A stretch of DNA of 64,000 nt from an uncultured Gemmiger sp. (GCA_944388135.1 CALXHP010000003.1:33481-97480); one strand, 5' to 3'; positions 32,326 to 41,235 are shown, counted from the first letter of the stretch. The notes: a model not told the origin generated them from the sequence alone. Numbers and translations are program-made.

Positions 32326-33015
32326 ATGGCTGTGTGCATCAAATCCCAAATCCAGAATATGAATCTGGTCATCGGCTGTACCATCGGATGCAGCTATTGC
32401 TATGCCAGAAACAACGTACGGCGGTTCCATATGACCGAGGATTTTGAAAAGCCGGAGTTTTTTCCCGGCAAACTGCGTCTCATGGACAAAGCCCGCCCGC
32501 AGATTTTCCTGCTCACCGGGATGAGCGATTTTTCCGGATGGAAACCGGAATGGCGGGAACAGGTATTTGCCAAAATGGAACAAAATCCCCAGCACCAGTA
32601 TCTGTTCCTGACCAAACGGCCGGAGGAGATCCGTTTTTCCACCCCGCTGGACAATGCCTGGTTCGGGGTCACCGTCACTTCCCGGAAAGAGAAACACCGG
32701 ATCGACGATCTGCGGCAGCATATCCGCGGCGGACATTACCATGTGACCTTTGAGCCGATGTTTGACGACATCGGTCCGGTGGACCTGTCAGGGATCGAGT
32801 GGATCGTCATCGGAACCGAGACCGGCCACCGCAAGGGGAAATCCGTATCCAGGCCCGAATGGGTACGAAGCCTGACCGAACAGGCCCACGCCCTGGGCAT
32901 ACCGGTCTTTATGAAAGAAGATTTGCTCCCCATTATGGGGGAAGCACAGATGATCCAGGAATTGCCCCCCGAATTCCGCAGCGTTCTGGAAAAACAGCAA
33001 AAATGGCAGAAATGA
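32326..33015 (+). CDS. DUF5131-type radical SAM-like protein (phage Gp37/Gp68 family)
   Basis: The 229-residue protein has near its N-terminus NLVIGCTIGCSYCYARNN, a Cx3Cx2C cluster motif (about 18-25) that would hold the 4Fe-4S cluster used to split S-adenosylmethionine. The rest fits a partial TIM barrel (LLTGMSDFSGWKPEW, FLTKRPEEIRFSTP, FGVTVTSRKEKHRIDDL). Relatives occur in phages and bacteria and have no firm function. It has its own promoter after the patatin gene and ends at a strong terminator. A role linked to the sirtuin array is possible only by location. Confidence 0.82.
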   Translation: MAVCIKSQIQNMNLVIGCTIGCSYCYARNNVRRFHMTEDFEKPEFFPGKLRLMDKARPQIFLLTGMSDFSGWKPEWREQVFAKMEQNPQHQYLFLTKRPEEIRFSTPLDNAWFGVTVTSRKEKHRIDDLRQHIRGGHYHVTFEPMFDDIGPVDLSGIEWIVIGTETGHRKGKSVSRPEWVRSLTEQAHALGIPVFMKEDLLPIMGEAQMIQELPPEFRSVLEKQQKWQK

Positions 33016-33088
33016 TGGAAAACGGTTTTCCGCCCTTTTCCCTTTGGATCCGGCTCGCTTTCAGCGGGCGGCCCCCTCTGCCTTCCCA

Positions 33089-33123
33089 AGCCTTGTGCGG
33101 ACACGCTCCGCGCAGGGCTTTTT
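33089..33123 (+). terminator. Terminator after the radical SAM gene
   Basis: AGCCTTGTGCGGA (33089-33101) pairs with TCCGCGCAGGGCT (33107-33119) using two G-U pairs, followed by T5. Confidence 0.8.
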
Positions 33124-33193
33124 CTGTGTGGCCCTTTTCTTTGCCCAAAAAGAAAGATCCTTGGCCCAAACGGAAGGAAGTTTCCGCCAGCCC

Positions 33194-33252
33194 TTGACGG
33201 CTGAATCCGGAGTGGCTATGATGGATTTACAGTTAAACAGTTGCTTAACTGT
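33194..33252 (+). promoter_or_regulatory. Promoter and ArsR-type operator of the metal export operon
   Basis: TTGACG (33194-33199) and TATGAT (33217-33222) are 17 bases apart. Directly after the -10, ACAGTTAA (33229-33236) and TTAACTGT (33245-33252) form a perfect inverted repeat, and an inner AACAGTT-N4-AACTGTT is also present. Placement over the transcription start fits repression by a metal-sensing ArsR protein. Confidence 0.7.
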
Positions 33253-33286
33253 TCATAAATAAAAATCATAAAAAGGAGTTTTCACG

Positions 33287-33505
33287 ATGAAAAAGAGCTA
33301 TAAGATCGAAGTGGACTGCGCCAACTGTGCCAACCTGATGGAGGAGGCCGCACGCAAAACCGCCGGTGTCCAGGCGGCCACCGTCAACTTCATGACCCAG
33401 AAGATGATCGTGGAATTCCGGGAGGGCCAGGAGCCCGCCGGTGTCATGGCGAATGTGGTCAAAGCCTGCAAGAAGGTAGAGCCCGACTGCGAAATTTACC
33501 TGTAA
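33287..33505 (+). CDS. Heavy-metal-associated (HMA) domain protein
   Basis: A 72-residue protein made of one HMA domain. The metal site is CANCAN (CxxC, about 11-14), and the fold continues through VQAATVNFMTQKMIVEF to a final CKKVEPDCEIYL with two more Cys. It probably carries Zn2+, Cd2+ or Cu+ to the ATPase encoded 41 bases downstream, which lacks its own N-terminal HMA domain. AAGGAG lies 7 bases before ATG 33287. Confidence 0.9.
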   Translation: MKKSYKIEVDCANCANLMEEAARKTAGVQAATVNFMTQKMIVEFREGQEPAGVMANVVKACKKVEPDCEIYL

Positions 33506-33546
33506 AGACATCAGCCCACAAACCCTAGAGGAAAGGAAGAGGAACC

Positions 33547-35547
33547 ATGCAGGAACTGATTGTGAATATTCTGCTGGTGGTTGTGGCGCTGCTGGCGGCG
33601 GTGCTGCAGTGGATCGGCCGCAAGCCGGAAAGCGGCATGACCAAAAAGCAGAAGGTCATGCTCTGGCGGATCCTGGCTGCCACGGTATTGTTGCTGGCGC
33701 TCCAGTCGTTGGGGGCATCCGCCTTTGATGCGCTGGGTGCCGCAGGCCGCTGGGTGCGGCTGGCCTGCTATCTGGTGGACTACTGGATCATCGGCTATGA
33801 CATTCTGCGCAAAGCCTACAAAGGCATCCGCAACGGCCAGGTTTTTGACGAGAACTTCCTGATGGCCGTGGCAACGCTGGGTGCCCTGGCCCTGGCGATC
33901 TATGAAAACGGCGACTATCTGGAATCCATTGCCGTTATGCTGTTCTACCAGGTGGGCGAATGGTTCCAGAGCTACGCCGTGGGCAAGAGCCGCCGCAACA
34001 TCAGCGACCTGATGGACATCCGCCCCGATTATGCCAACGTGGAGCGGGACGGCAAGCTGGAGAAGGTGGACCCGGATGAGGTGGCCATCGGTTCGGTCAT
34101 CGTGGTCCAGCCCGGCGAGAAGGTGCCCATCGACGGCAATGTGGTGGAGGGCAGCTCCACCTTGAATACGGCAGCCCTCACCGGCGAATCCCTGCCCCGG
34201 GAGGTAGGCACCGGCGACGCCATCATCAGCGGCTGCATCAACATGACCGGTGTGCTGAAGGTCCGCACCACCAAAGAATTCGGCGAGTCCACCGTTTCCA
34301 AGATCCTGGACCTGGTGGAAAACGCTTCCTCCCGCAAGTCCAAGTCGGAGGATTTCATCTCCCGCTTTGCCCGGATCTACACCCCGGCCGTCTGCTATGC
34401 GGCGCTGGCGCTGGCCATTCTGCCGCCGCTGGTTCTTGGGTTTGGTCTGGGCCAGTCCCCTGCCTGGGAAACCTGGATCTACCGGGCCCTGACCTTCCTG
34501 GTGGCCAGCTGCCCCTGCGCGCTGGTCATCAGCATTCCCCTGAGCTTCTTTGCCGGTATCGGCGGCGCCAGCAAGGCCGGTGTGCTGGTCAAAGGCTCCA
34601 ACTATCTGGAGACTTTGTCCCAGACCCGCATCGTGGTCTTTGACAAGACCGGCACCCTGACCCAGGGCGTCTTTGAGGTCAACGGCATCCACCACAGCGC
34701 TATGGAAAACGCCAAACTGGTGGAGTATGCGGCTCTGGCGGAGTCGGCTTCCAGCCATCCCATCAGTAAGAGTCTGCAGAAAGCCTACGGCAAGGAGATC
34801 GACCGCAGCCGGGTGTCCCACATTCAGGAAATCAGCGGCAACGGCGTTGTGGCCAGGGTGGACGGCCACAACGTAGCCGCCGGCAACGACAAGCTGATGA
34901 ATCGGCTGGGCATTGCCTACATCAACTGCCATTGTGTGGGCACCATCATTCATATGGCCATCGACGGCCAGTACGCCGGGCATATCGTCATCTCCGATGT
35001 GGTCAAACCCACTTCCAAAGCGGCCATTGAGGCGCTGAAGGCCTCCGGTGTGCGCCGGACCGTCATGCTCACCGGCGACGCCAAGCGGGTGGCCGAACAG
35101 GTGGCTTCCCAATTGGGTGTGGATGAAGTATACAGCCAGCTGCTCCCGGCAGATAAGGTGGAGCAGGTGGAGAAATTGCTGGCCGGCAAACACAACAAAG
35201 AGAAGCTGGCCTTTGTGGGGGACGGCATCAACGACGCGCCGGTGCTGGGCAGGGCGGATATCGGTATCGCCATGGGCGCCATGGGTTCCGACGCCGCCAT
35301 CGAGGCCGCCGACGTGGTGCTGATGGACGACGACCCGATGCAGATCGCCAAGGCCATCAAGATCTCCCGCAAATGCCTGGGCATCGTCTACCAGAATATC
35401 GTGGTGGCCATCGGCGTCAAGCTCCTCTGCCTGGTGCTCATTGCGCTGGGATTTGCCAACATGTGGCTGGCGGTCTTTGCCGATGTGGGCGTGATGATCC
35501 TGGCGGTGCTCAACGCCATCCGGGCCCTCTTTGTCAAGAATCTGTGA
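33547..35547 (+). CDS. Heavy-metal-translocating P1B-type ATPase
   Basis: The 666-residue pump has the phosphorylation motif DKTGTLTQG (Asp near 367), the membrane metal site SCPCAL (near 320) typical of Zn/Cd/Pb transporters, the actuator TGES, SSHPISKS for the HP site, and GDGINDAPVL for the hinge. It lacks the usual N-terminal HMA domain, which is supplied by the separate upstream gene. The CPC site with no Cu-type extra motif favours Zn2+/Cd2+/Pb2+ export (CadA/ZntA type). It is likely induced by metal through an ArsR-type repressor. Confidence 0.94.
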   Translation: MQELIVNILLVVVALLAAVLQWIGRKPESGMTKKQKVMLWRILAATVLLLALQSLGASAFDALGAAGRWVRLACYLVDYWIIGYDILRKAYKGIRNGQVFDENFLMAVATLGALALAIYENGDYLESIAVMLFYQVGEWFQSYAVGKSRRNISDLMDIRPDYANVERDGKLEKVDPDEVAIGSVIVVQPGEKVPIDGNVVEGSSTLNTAALTGESLPREVGTGDAIISGCINMTGVLKVRTTKEFGESTVSKILDLVENASSRKSKSEDFISRFARIYTPAVCYAALALAILPPLVLGFGLGQSPAWETWIYRALTFLVASCPCALVISIPLSFFAGIGGASKAGVLVKGSNYLETLSQTRIVVFDKTGTLTQGVFEVNGIHHSAMENAKLVEYAALAESASSHPISKSLQKAYGKEIDRSRVSHIQEISGNGVVARVDGHNVAAGNDKLMNRLGIAYINCHCVGTIIHMAIDGQYAGHIVISDVVKPTSKAAIEALKASGVRRTVMLTGDAKRVAEQVASQLGVDEVYSQLLPADKVEQVEKLLAGKHNKEKLAFVGDGINDAPVLGRADIGIAMGAMGSDAAIEAADVVLMDDDPMQIAKAIKISRKCLGIVYQNIVVAIGVKLLCLVLIALGFANMWLAVFADVGVMILAVLNAIRALFVKNL

Positions 35548-35660
35548 GCCGGCGCTTCCTTCCACCCCTCAGATGTCGGGTTTCTAAGCTGTATTATTTC
35601 AAGGGTCTTGCGGTCCTTCTGTAAACACAGATGCAAAACCGAAGCGCAAGGGAAAACAGA

Positions 35661-35699
35661 AAAAGCGGCTATCTGCTTGTCGGGCAGGTAGCCGCTTTT
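35661..35699. terminator. Terminator between ATPase and NRPS-like genes
   Basis: AAAAGCGGCTA (35661-35671) pairs with TAGCCGCTTTT at the right arm, with inner CTGC/GCAG pairs. A and T runs allow use in both directions between convergent genes. Confidence 0.85.
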
Positions 35700-35774
35700 C
35701 TCTGTCTGTGGTTCCCGGTCTGCGCCGCTGCAGGGCGTTTGCCGGGCTTTTTAATCGGATATGGGGGGCAGGGC

Positions 35775-38700
35775 TCAGGACACGACCTGAGTGAAGTGGA
35801 TCTGTTTGGGCATCAGCACCGGTTCCACCTTTTCCTGGAGATAGGCGTTGAGCTTGTCCAGATCGGGCTGCTCCCGGCCGGTAATGTCGGCACACAGCTC
35901 CATGCGGTGCTCGAGCCCCCAGGTGATGTAGGCCTGGGCGGACTCCACCCCCTCATAGGCGCAGAGAACCCGCTCCAGCTTGCCCAGATCCAGGAAGTCC
36001 CGTCCGGTGAGGGTCTCCATCATGATGGTACGGCCGCACTGTTCCAGAATGTCCAGGCTGCCGTCCGGCAGAATGCGGGCATGCAGACCGGTCTGGTACA
36101 GCACACCGGGGCCGTAGGGGTTGGTGATCTTGTCGGTCCAGTTGGCGGTGGGATGGTCCATGATGTACAAGGCACCCCAGGCGCCCAGGGGCTGCTTGCG
36201 GCAGGTCTCGTCAAAGACGTAGGCTTTCACCTGCTCTTCCCCGTCCACATCCGGGAGGAGGGCACTGCCGGCAACGGCGTTCACGTCCGCCGCCTTCACA
36301 AAGTAGTGATGGGGGAACAGATGCTGGGGCAGGTGCTTTTTCAGCCGCCGCACCGAGGGCTCGGTGAGCATGGCCTTGACAATGACATCCATGCATTCCA
36401 TGAAGATCTCCAGCTGCTGGCGGTCAAACCGGTTGTCCCAGTACCGCAGCTCGTAGAAATAGAAGCCCTTGGCGTTGGACATGACCTGGAGATGGAAAGG
36501 CAGGGAGTCCAGCTGAATGTGTTCCCGGTGGGCGGGGGCGCCGCCGATCTCGTCCAGATTCAGGATGTCGCCCTGATACTGGAAGAACATCTCGTCGGAG
36601 TGCAGGCAGGAGATATGGCACCGCATGGTCTCCATGATCTGCCGGGCGGACCGGGAGAGCAGCTGGGGCACCGTCTCGTGGGCCAGGTTGGTGTACCGGA
36701 ACAGGTAGCTCAGGAAGAGCGGGCCTGCCAGCCGGGTCCAGCGGCTGTCGGTACGGCCGCTGTGGATGCTGCTGCTGACCACATCCTTCTCATTGCTGAA
36801 GATGGAGATGCAGTAGTTGAAGGCGGTGAGGAACATGACATTCTCGGACACCTTGTGCTTGGCGCAGAAGGCGTTGAGCTGGTTGGGGCTGACGGTGAAC
36901 CGCCCCTTCAGAGAAGCGTTTTCCCCTTTGTCCAGATCATGGAAGTCTTTGCGGTTCAGGATGCTCTTTTTGATGCGGGCGTCCTTCAGCAGTTCCCGAT
37001 AGTACTGAATATCCTGCTCCCGCTTGCCCTTCTTCTCCCGGGCCTTCTCGTCCAGCACGTACTCAAAGAGGGTGTAGCTCTCCTTCTCCACCGGCTCCCC
37101 GGCGTACAGACGGTTCAGGTCCTCAAAAAGGATCTTCAGGGTCATGCCGTCACCCACAATGTGGGCAATGTCAAGGAACAGATAGTTGGCGCTGTCGGTC
37201 TGGTAGATGCCCGCATGGTAAAGGGGCTCGCCCTTGCCGTAGAGGAAAGGTACCAGCAGATGCTCCCGGGTCTGGGCAAATTCCTCATCGCTCTGGCGGC
37301 AGATGGGCACATGCACCCGCAGTTCGTCGTGGCGGAAGCTCTTGTAGGCGCCCTCGTCCATCTGGATGATGGATTTCAGACCGGGATGGACGTCAAACAG
37401 GTCCTCCACGGCGGTCTGGAGCCGCTGCAGGTCCACGCTGGGGTCCAGATGGATGAGGGAGGGCAGGTTGGCGGTGGTGTTGCCACGCATGACGTAGGCA
37501 AAGTAGATCTGCAGGTTGGTGAGGGGGTACACCGCACGGACGGAGTAGTCCACCTTTTCCTCCTGCTGTTTTTCCTGGTAGTAGGCCTCCAGCTTTTCCA
37601 CGCTGGCATGGGCCATCAGGTCGTCCAGGGTGATGGAAAAATCCATCTTGTCGGACAGGTCGGTGAGGAGCATCACGCTGCCCATGGAATCCATGCCCGC
37701 CCGGTAGAAGTCGGTGTCGATGCCGAAATCCTGGTGGCCCAGCACCCCGGCCACGCAGTCATAGATCTTCTGCTGCAGTTCGTTTTTAGGCAGGATGCGG
37801 TTTTTCCGTTCCTCCTCCTCGGCCTGCTTCTGGCTGAAGTAGTGGGTACGCTTGATCTTCCGGGAGCTGGTCTTTTCAAAGGGGTTCTTGCGCACCCGGA
37901 AGTTGAGGATCCGCTTGAAGGTGGGCAGCTTCTGGTTGATCTTGGCAATGCTCTCCCCTACCGCGGCCTGGATGTCGGGGATGTCCATGTCCTCGGCGTA
38001 CCGGAAGTTGGGGTAGATCTCGGCGGTGATGGTGTCGTTCTCCTCAAACACCAGAATGTCCTCCACAATGGGCTCATCGTCGAACATGTTCTCGATCTGC
38101 TCCGGGGCCACATTCTCGCCGTTGCTGAGAACGATCAGATTCTTTTTCCGGCCGGTGAGGTAGAGGAAACCCTCCTCATCCAGATAGCCCAGGTCGCCGG
38201 TGCGCAGCCAGCCGTCCTCGGTCATGGCTTCCGCGGTGTTTTCCGGGTCTTTGTAGTAGCCCATCATCACGGAGGGGCTCTTGACCTGGATCTCTCCGTC
38301 CACAATGCGCACCTGGCAGCGGGCTACCACCTTGCCCACCGACGCCACCTTGTCGGGGCGGTCCCAGTCGGGGGCGGAGATGACGGGCGAGCATTCCGAC
38401 ATGCCGTAGCCCTGGCCGATGAGGATGCCCATATCCTGGTAGTTCTTGGCCAGTTCGGGGGTCAGGTAACCGCCGCCGCAGATGATTTTCCGCAGGCGGC
38501 TGCCGAAAACTTCCTCCTTCAGCTGCTGGGGGGTCATCTCGGGATGCTGGGTCTTGACCATCATATACCGGTTGAACAGGGCCTTGGCCACCATAGGCAC
38601 CGCCCGGAAGGAGGTGGGCTGGAACAGTTTCAGATGGTCCGCCAGCTTGCTCAGGTCCCGGTTGAGGCAGAGCAGCACCCCGTACCGCATGCCTGCCAGC

Positions 38701-39377
38701 ACATCACTGTTGATGCAGAATACATGATGGATGGGCAGGATGTTCAGGTACACCTCGTTCTCATCTTTGTAGGTGGAGGAGAAGGCGTTGTCGATGAGGT
38801 TCCGGTTGGACAGCATGACGCCCTTGCCCCGGCCGGTGGTGCCGGAGGTAAAGAGGATCATGGCACAGTCGTTCTCCGAGACATCGGGGGTGACCCGGCG
38901 GCCGGCGAACTCTTTCAAAATGTTGTCCGAGCAGGGCACATGCTTGCCGTGCTGCAGGGATATGTAGGTTTTGATCCGAGGGCAGGAAGCCTTGACCCCC
39001 TCCACCAGGGGCGCATGCTCCCAGTCATAGAACAGGATGTCCACATCGGAACGGGTCAGACAGTCCTCCAGACCCGCCACATCCAGCTGCACGTCCAGGG
39101 GCACCACCGTGTTGCCGTTGGCCATGACGCCCAGCATCACCGCCAGGTAGTGATGGCTGCTGCTGCCCAGCAGACCCACCTGGACTTTGCGGCCTGTCTT
39201 GGCATCCTGTTCCTTGACCCAGGCCGCAATGGCATGGCACTGCGCCACAAATTCCGCATAGGTCACATCGTAGACCACGTCGTTGTCTTCATATCGCAGA
39301 AAAACTTTGTCGCCGTATTCCTTGCCTGCATTTTCCACCAGATCATACACTGTTTTGGTGTTTTCGTAGGTAATCAT
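35775..39377 (-). CDS. Stand-alone NRPS-like protein: adenylation, carrier, condensation, partial adenylation tail
   Basis: ATG 39377 (AGGAGGGAG) gives 1,200 residues. Residues 1-550 are an AMP-binding acyl/amino-acid activating domain (LFTSGTTGRGKGV, GYGMSECSP, YLTGRKKNLIVLSNGENV). A carrier domain follows with phosphopantetheine Ser564 in AGMDSMGS. Residues about 640-1070 form a condensation domain whose HHxxxDG motif is AHIVGDG (catalytic second His739 kept). The last 100 residues resemble an adenylation C-terminal lid (LPDGSLDILEQCGRTIMMET). No thioesterase, transporter or tailoring gene adjoins it. The substrate could be a fatty acid or an amino acid. Function unknown. Confidence 0.85.
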   Translation of the reverse strand: MITYENTKTVYDLVENAGKEYGDKVFLRYEDNDVVYDVTYAEFVAQCHAIAAWVKEQDAKTGRKVQVGLLGSSSHHYLAVMLGVMANGNTVVPLDVQLDVAGLEDCLTRSDVDILFYDWEHAPLVEGVKASCPRIKTYISLQHGKHVPCSDNILKEFAGRRVTPDVSENDCAMILFTSGTTGRGKGVMLSNRNLIDNAFSSTYKDENEVYLNILPIHHVFCINSDVLAGMRYGVLLCLNRDLSKLADHLKLFQPTSFRAVPMVAKALFNRYMMVKTQHPEMTPQQLKEEVFGSRLRKIICGGGYLTPELAKNYQDMGILIGQGYGMSECSPVISAPDWDRPDKVASVGKVVARCQVRIVDGEIQVKSPSVMMGYYKDPENTAEAMTEDGWLRTGDLGYLDEEGFLYLTGRKKNLIVLSNGENVAPEQIENMFDDEPIVEDILVFEENDTITAEIYPNFRYAEDMDIPDIQAAVGESIAKINQKLPTFKRILNFRVRKNPFEKTSSRKIKRTHYFSQKQAEEEERKNRILPKNELQQKIYDCVAGVLGHQDFGIDTDFYRAGMDSMGSVMLLTDLSDKMDFSITLDDLMAHASVEKLEAYYQEKQQEEKVDYSVRAVYPLTNLQIYFAYVMRGNTTANLPSLIHLDPSVDLQRLQTAVEDLFDVHPGLKSIIQMDEGAYKSFRHDELRVHVPICRQSDEEFAQTREHLLVPFLYGKGEPLYHAGIYQTDSANYLFLDIAHIVGDGMTLKILFEDLNRLYAGEPVEKESYTLFEYVLDEKAREKKGKREQDIQYYRELLKDARIKKSILNRKDFHDLDKGENASLKGRFTVSPNQLNAFCAKHKVSENVMFLTAFNYCISIFSNEKDVVSSSIHSGRTDSRWTRLAGPLFLSYLFRYTNLAHETVPQLLSRSARQIMETMRCHISCLHSDEMFFQYQGDILNLDEIGGAPAHREHIQLDSLPFHLQVMSNAKGFYFYELRYWDNRFDRQQLEIFMECMDVIVKAMLTEPSVRRLKKHLPQHLFPHHYFVKAADVNAVAGSALLPDVDGEEQVKAYVFDETCRKQPLGAWGALYIMDHPTANWTDKITNPYGPGVLYQTGLHARILPDGSLDILEQCGRTIMMETLTGRDFLDLGKLERVLCAYEGVESAQAYITWGLEHRMELCADITGREQPDLDKLNAYLQEKVEPVLMPKQIHFTQVVS

Positions 39378-39668
39378 ATTCTCCCTCCTGAAAGTATCAC
39401 ACCATGTATCCAATCGCACATTTGATCGTCTGTCAATTTTTTCTCTTTCCTGCGCCCTTTTTTGCAGGGGCGCTATAGTTGAGTATACCACATAAAAGGG
39501 AAAATGCACCTTGACAAATGTACAAATTATCAAAATATGATCAATTTTCAGAGAAACGCAAAAAATTTACCTAAAAAAATGGAAATAATTCCGCAGGTTC
39601 CACAAAAATTTCAGGCCGGAAAAATCCTACAGAAAGGAGAAGTTTGTCAAAAAACTGAACAAAGGTTT
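39378..39668 (-). promoter_or_regulatory. Leader and likely promoter of the NRPS-like gene
   Basis: A TATACT on the minus strand (39482-39487) lies about 105 bases before the NRPS-like start, with no convincing -35. The rest of this AT-rich gap up to the terminator at 39669 shows no reading frame or clear structure. Confidence 0.35.
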
Positions 39669-39698
39669 AAAAAAAGCCCGGGCCGGAGCCTGGGCTTT
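39669..39698 (-). terminator. Terminator after the ferritin-like gene
   Basis: AAAGCCCGGGC (39673-39683) pairs with GCCTGGGCTTT (39688-39698), and A7 on the plus strand gives a T run for minus-strand transcripts. Confidence 0.82.
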
Positions 39699-39723
39699 GG
39701 AAAATCGGAATCGTTTTTGCGGA

Positions 39724-40983
39724 TCAGTTCTTGGCGGCATCGGGCAGACGGCCCAGCCGGGTGTTGTCGGTGGTGCGGTCCGCCAGAGCGGGAACGGGAT
39801 GCTTTTTGGTCTGGTACCGGTAGTCCTCCCCGTTTTTCTCCTGGTAGGTCCGGATGATGCAGTGGCTGGGCACCGCCTCAGGGCCGCCCTTGTTCACCGC
39901 CTCCTGGTAGCGGAAGAAGGGGGAATCGGGGTCAACCTGATCAATGGGCAGGTAGTCCTCCCCGGCGGCGGTAAGCTCCACCGTATTCTTCAGCACCTTG
40001 CGTACATAGTCGATCTGGGGCGCAAAGCGGAGCAGTTCCGGGAACTCCCCTTGGGGCAGTACCTGCTGCCACTCTTTGCCCTCGTACTTTTCCAGCAGCT
40101 GGGCTGCCTTGTGCAGGTGTCCCACCTCCATATCGAAATACCGCTCCCAGATCTTCTTCACCTCGTCGTCGGTCTCGGTCTCAAAGCAGGACCAGTAGAG
40201 GTAGCATTCGTTATACTCGTGGAGCAAAAGATTCTCCAGCCAGGTACAGCCGGGGTCCATGAGCGCTCCGTACTGGGTGACGTGCTGTTCCTCCACCATG
40301 CCGATCTCCTGGTAGAGCCGCCGGCCCAGGTCGTTGGGATAGAAGGCCCCCAGGTTCATATAGTAGTTCATGGTCTGCTGTTCTGCGGCGGTGATGGTGC
40401 AGGTATCCAGCATGGTAAGCAGATCGGCCTTCCTGAAATCGCAGGCCCGGCGGACGCTGTCCACAGGATGGCGGTGGTGGGCGATGGTGGGCCGTCCGGG
40501 CATGATCTCGGTGTAGCCCCCCACCAGCTGCTCCGCCCGGATGCCCTGCTCCATTTCCAGCAGGTCCGCATACCGGTACAGGTGGTCAAAGTCCTCCAGC
40601 AGGGCAAAGTTCAGCGCCTTCACCACATAAGGGTCCGGGTCCCGCTGGGCCAAAATGGCGGTCAGGTCTACCGCCAGCTGCTCGTAGGTGATGGTGGTCT
40701 CCAGCTGGGTCTCGTCGGCGGGCTTCAGGTAGGCCAGCTGATGCTGTTGCTGCTGCTCCTGCCGCCGGGCCACCGCCAGTTCCCGGCGCAGGTCGTTGTC
40801 GGTGCAGTGGCGATGGAACTGGTGGCCGAACCACACCGCCTCGTACTCGGCCCCCGTCATCAGGATGATGCGCACCTTGGTATAGGCGTCCGTCTCGTCC
40901 TTGCAGTAGGCTTTGGGATACAGACTTTTCCAGCTCTGGAACGCTCCGGCCTTCCGGGAAGGTTTCTCTTCAAAAGGATTCAT
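39724..40983 (-). CDS. Ferritin-like diiron-type protein of unknown function
   Basis: ATG 40983 (AAGGAGGAACAGGGT upstream) gives 419 residues. Helices with spaced Glu and His (LLEDFDHLYRYADLLEMEQG about 130, EIGMVEEQHVTQY about 225, LLLHEYNECYLYWSCFETETD about 248, YFDMEVGHLHKAAQLLEKYE about 281) fit a four-helix bundle with two ExxH-like sites, as in ferritin-like diiron proteins. No known subfamily motif was recognised. It may bind iron or manganese and take part in oxygen or peroxide handling. It stands alone, just downstream of mobile-element remnants. Confidence 0.62.
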   Translation of the reverse strand: MNPFEEKPSRKAGAFQSWKSLYPKAYCKDETDAYTKVRIILMTGAEYEAVWFGHQFHRHCTDNDLRRELAVARRQEQQQQHQLAYLKPADETQLETTITYEQLAVDLTAILAQRDPDPYVVKALNFALLEDFDHLYRYADLLEMEQGIRAEQLVGGYTEIMPGRPTIAHHRHPVDSVRRACDFRKADLLTMLDTCTITAAEQQTMNYYMNLGAFYPNDLGRRLYQEIGMVEEQHVTQYGALMDPGCTWLENLLLHEYNECYLYWSCFETETDDEVKKIWERYFDMEVGHLHKAAQLLEKYEGKEWQQVLPQGEFPELLRFAPQIDYVRKVLKNTVELTAAGEDYLPIDQVDPDSPFFRYQEAVNKGGPEAVPSHCIIRTYQEKNGEDYRYQTKKHPVPALADRTTDNTRLGRLPDAAKN

Positions 40984-41038
40984 ACCCTGTTCCTCCTTGC
41001 AGTTTCTCCTTTCGTAGTATAAGGCAGCCGGAGCCGGA

Positions 41039-41215
41039 TTATACACAGGCGGCACACTGAAAGAACCGGTGATCTTCCTGGATTTCCGCCACCTTGTCCT
41101 CCGGGTAGCGCTTGACAAACTGGGTATCCTGGTTGGTGGTCAGTACAAAGAAGTCCTTGCCCTCCACCAGCGCGTTCAAATCCTGATAAAGCCGACGCAC
41201 CGGAGTGGTCTGCCA
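41039..41215 (-). pseudogene. Fragment of a fourth sirtuin-like (class M) gene
   Basis: About 55 codons encode RLYQDLNALVEGKDFFVLTT, then NQDTQFVKRYPEDKVAEIQE and DHRFFQCAAC. This aligns with the middle of copy 3 of the array at 30 kb (LLRGKNFHIMTTNQDFQFTR, IQGDSRYYQC). N-terminal NAD loop and the C-terminal half are missing; the frame stops at 41039. Its upstream end joins the recombinase remnant at an inverted repeat. Confidence 0.72.
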
Positions 41216-41235
41216 ATGGGTCAACCACTCCGGTG
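41198..41235. repeat. Perfect 12-bp inverted repeat at a gene-fragment junction
   Basis: CACCGGAGTGGT (41198-41209) and ACCACTCCGGTG (41224-41235) frame 14 bases. It sits exactly where the sirtuin fragment meets the recombinase remnant and may mark an old recombination or deletion end. Confidence 0.6.

Noticed and set aside
30808-33015. Rrf2-patatin-radical SAM as a known defence system
   Set aside because: Sirtuins and patatins occur in known anti-phage systems, but the domain fusions and partners that define those systems are not present here, so only a tentative link is reported.
35631-39425. A 1,264-codon open frame on the plus strand opposite the NRPS-like gene
   Set aside because: It mirrors the coding frame of a gene with clear domains, and its product shows no domain. 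It is an artefact of codon bias.
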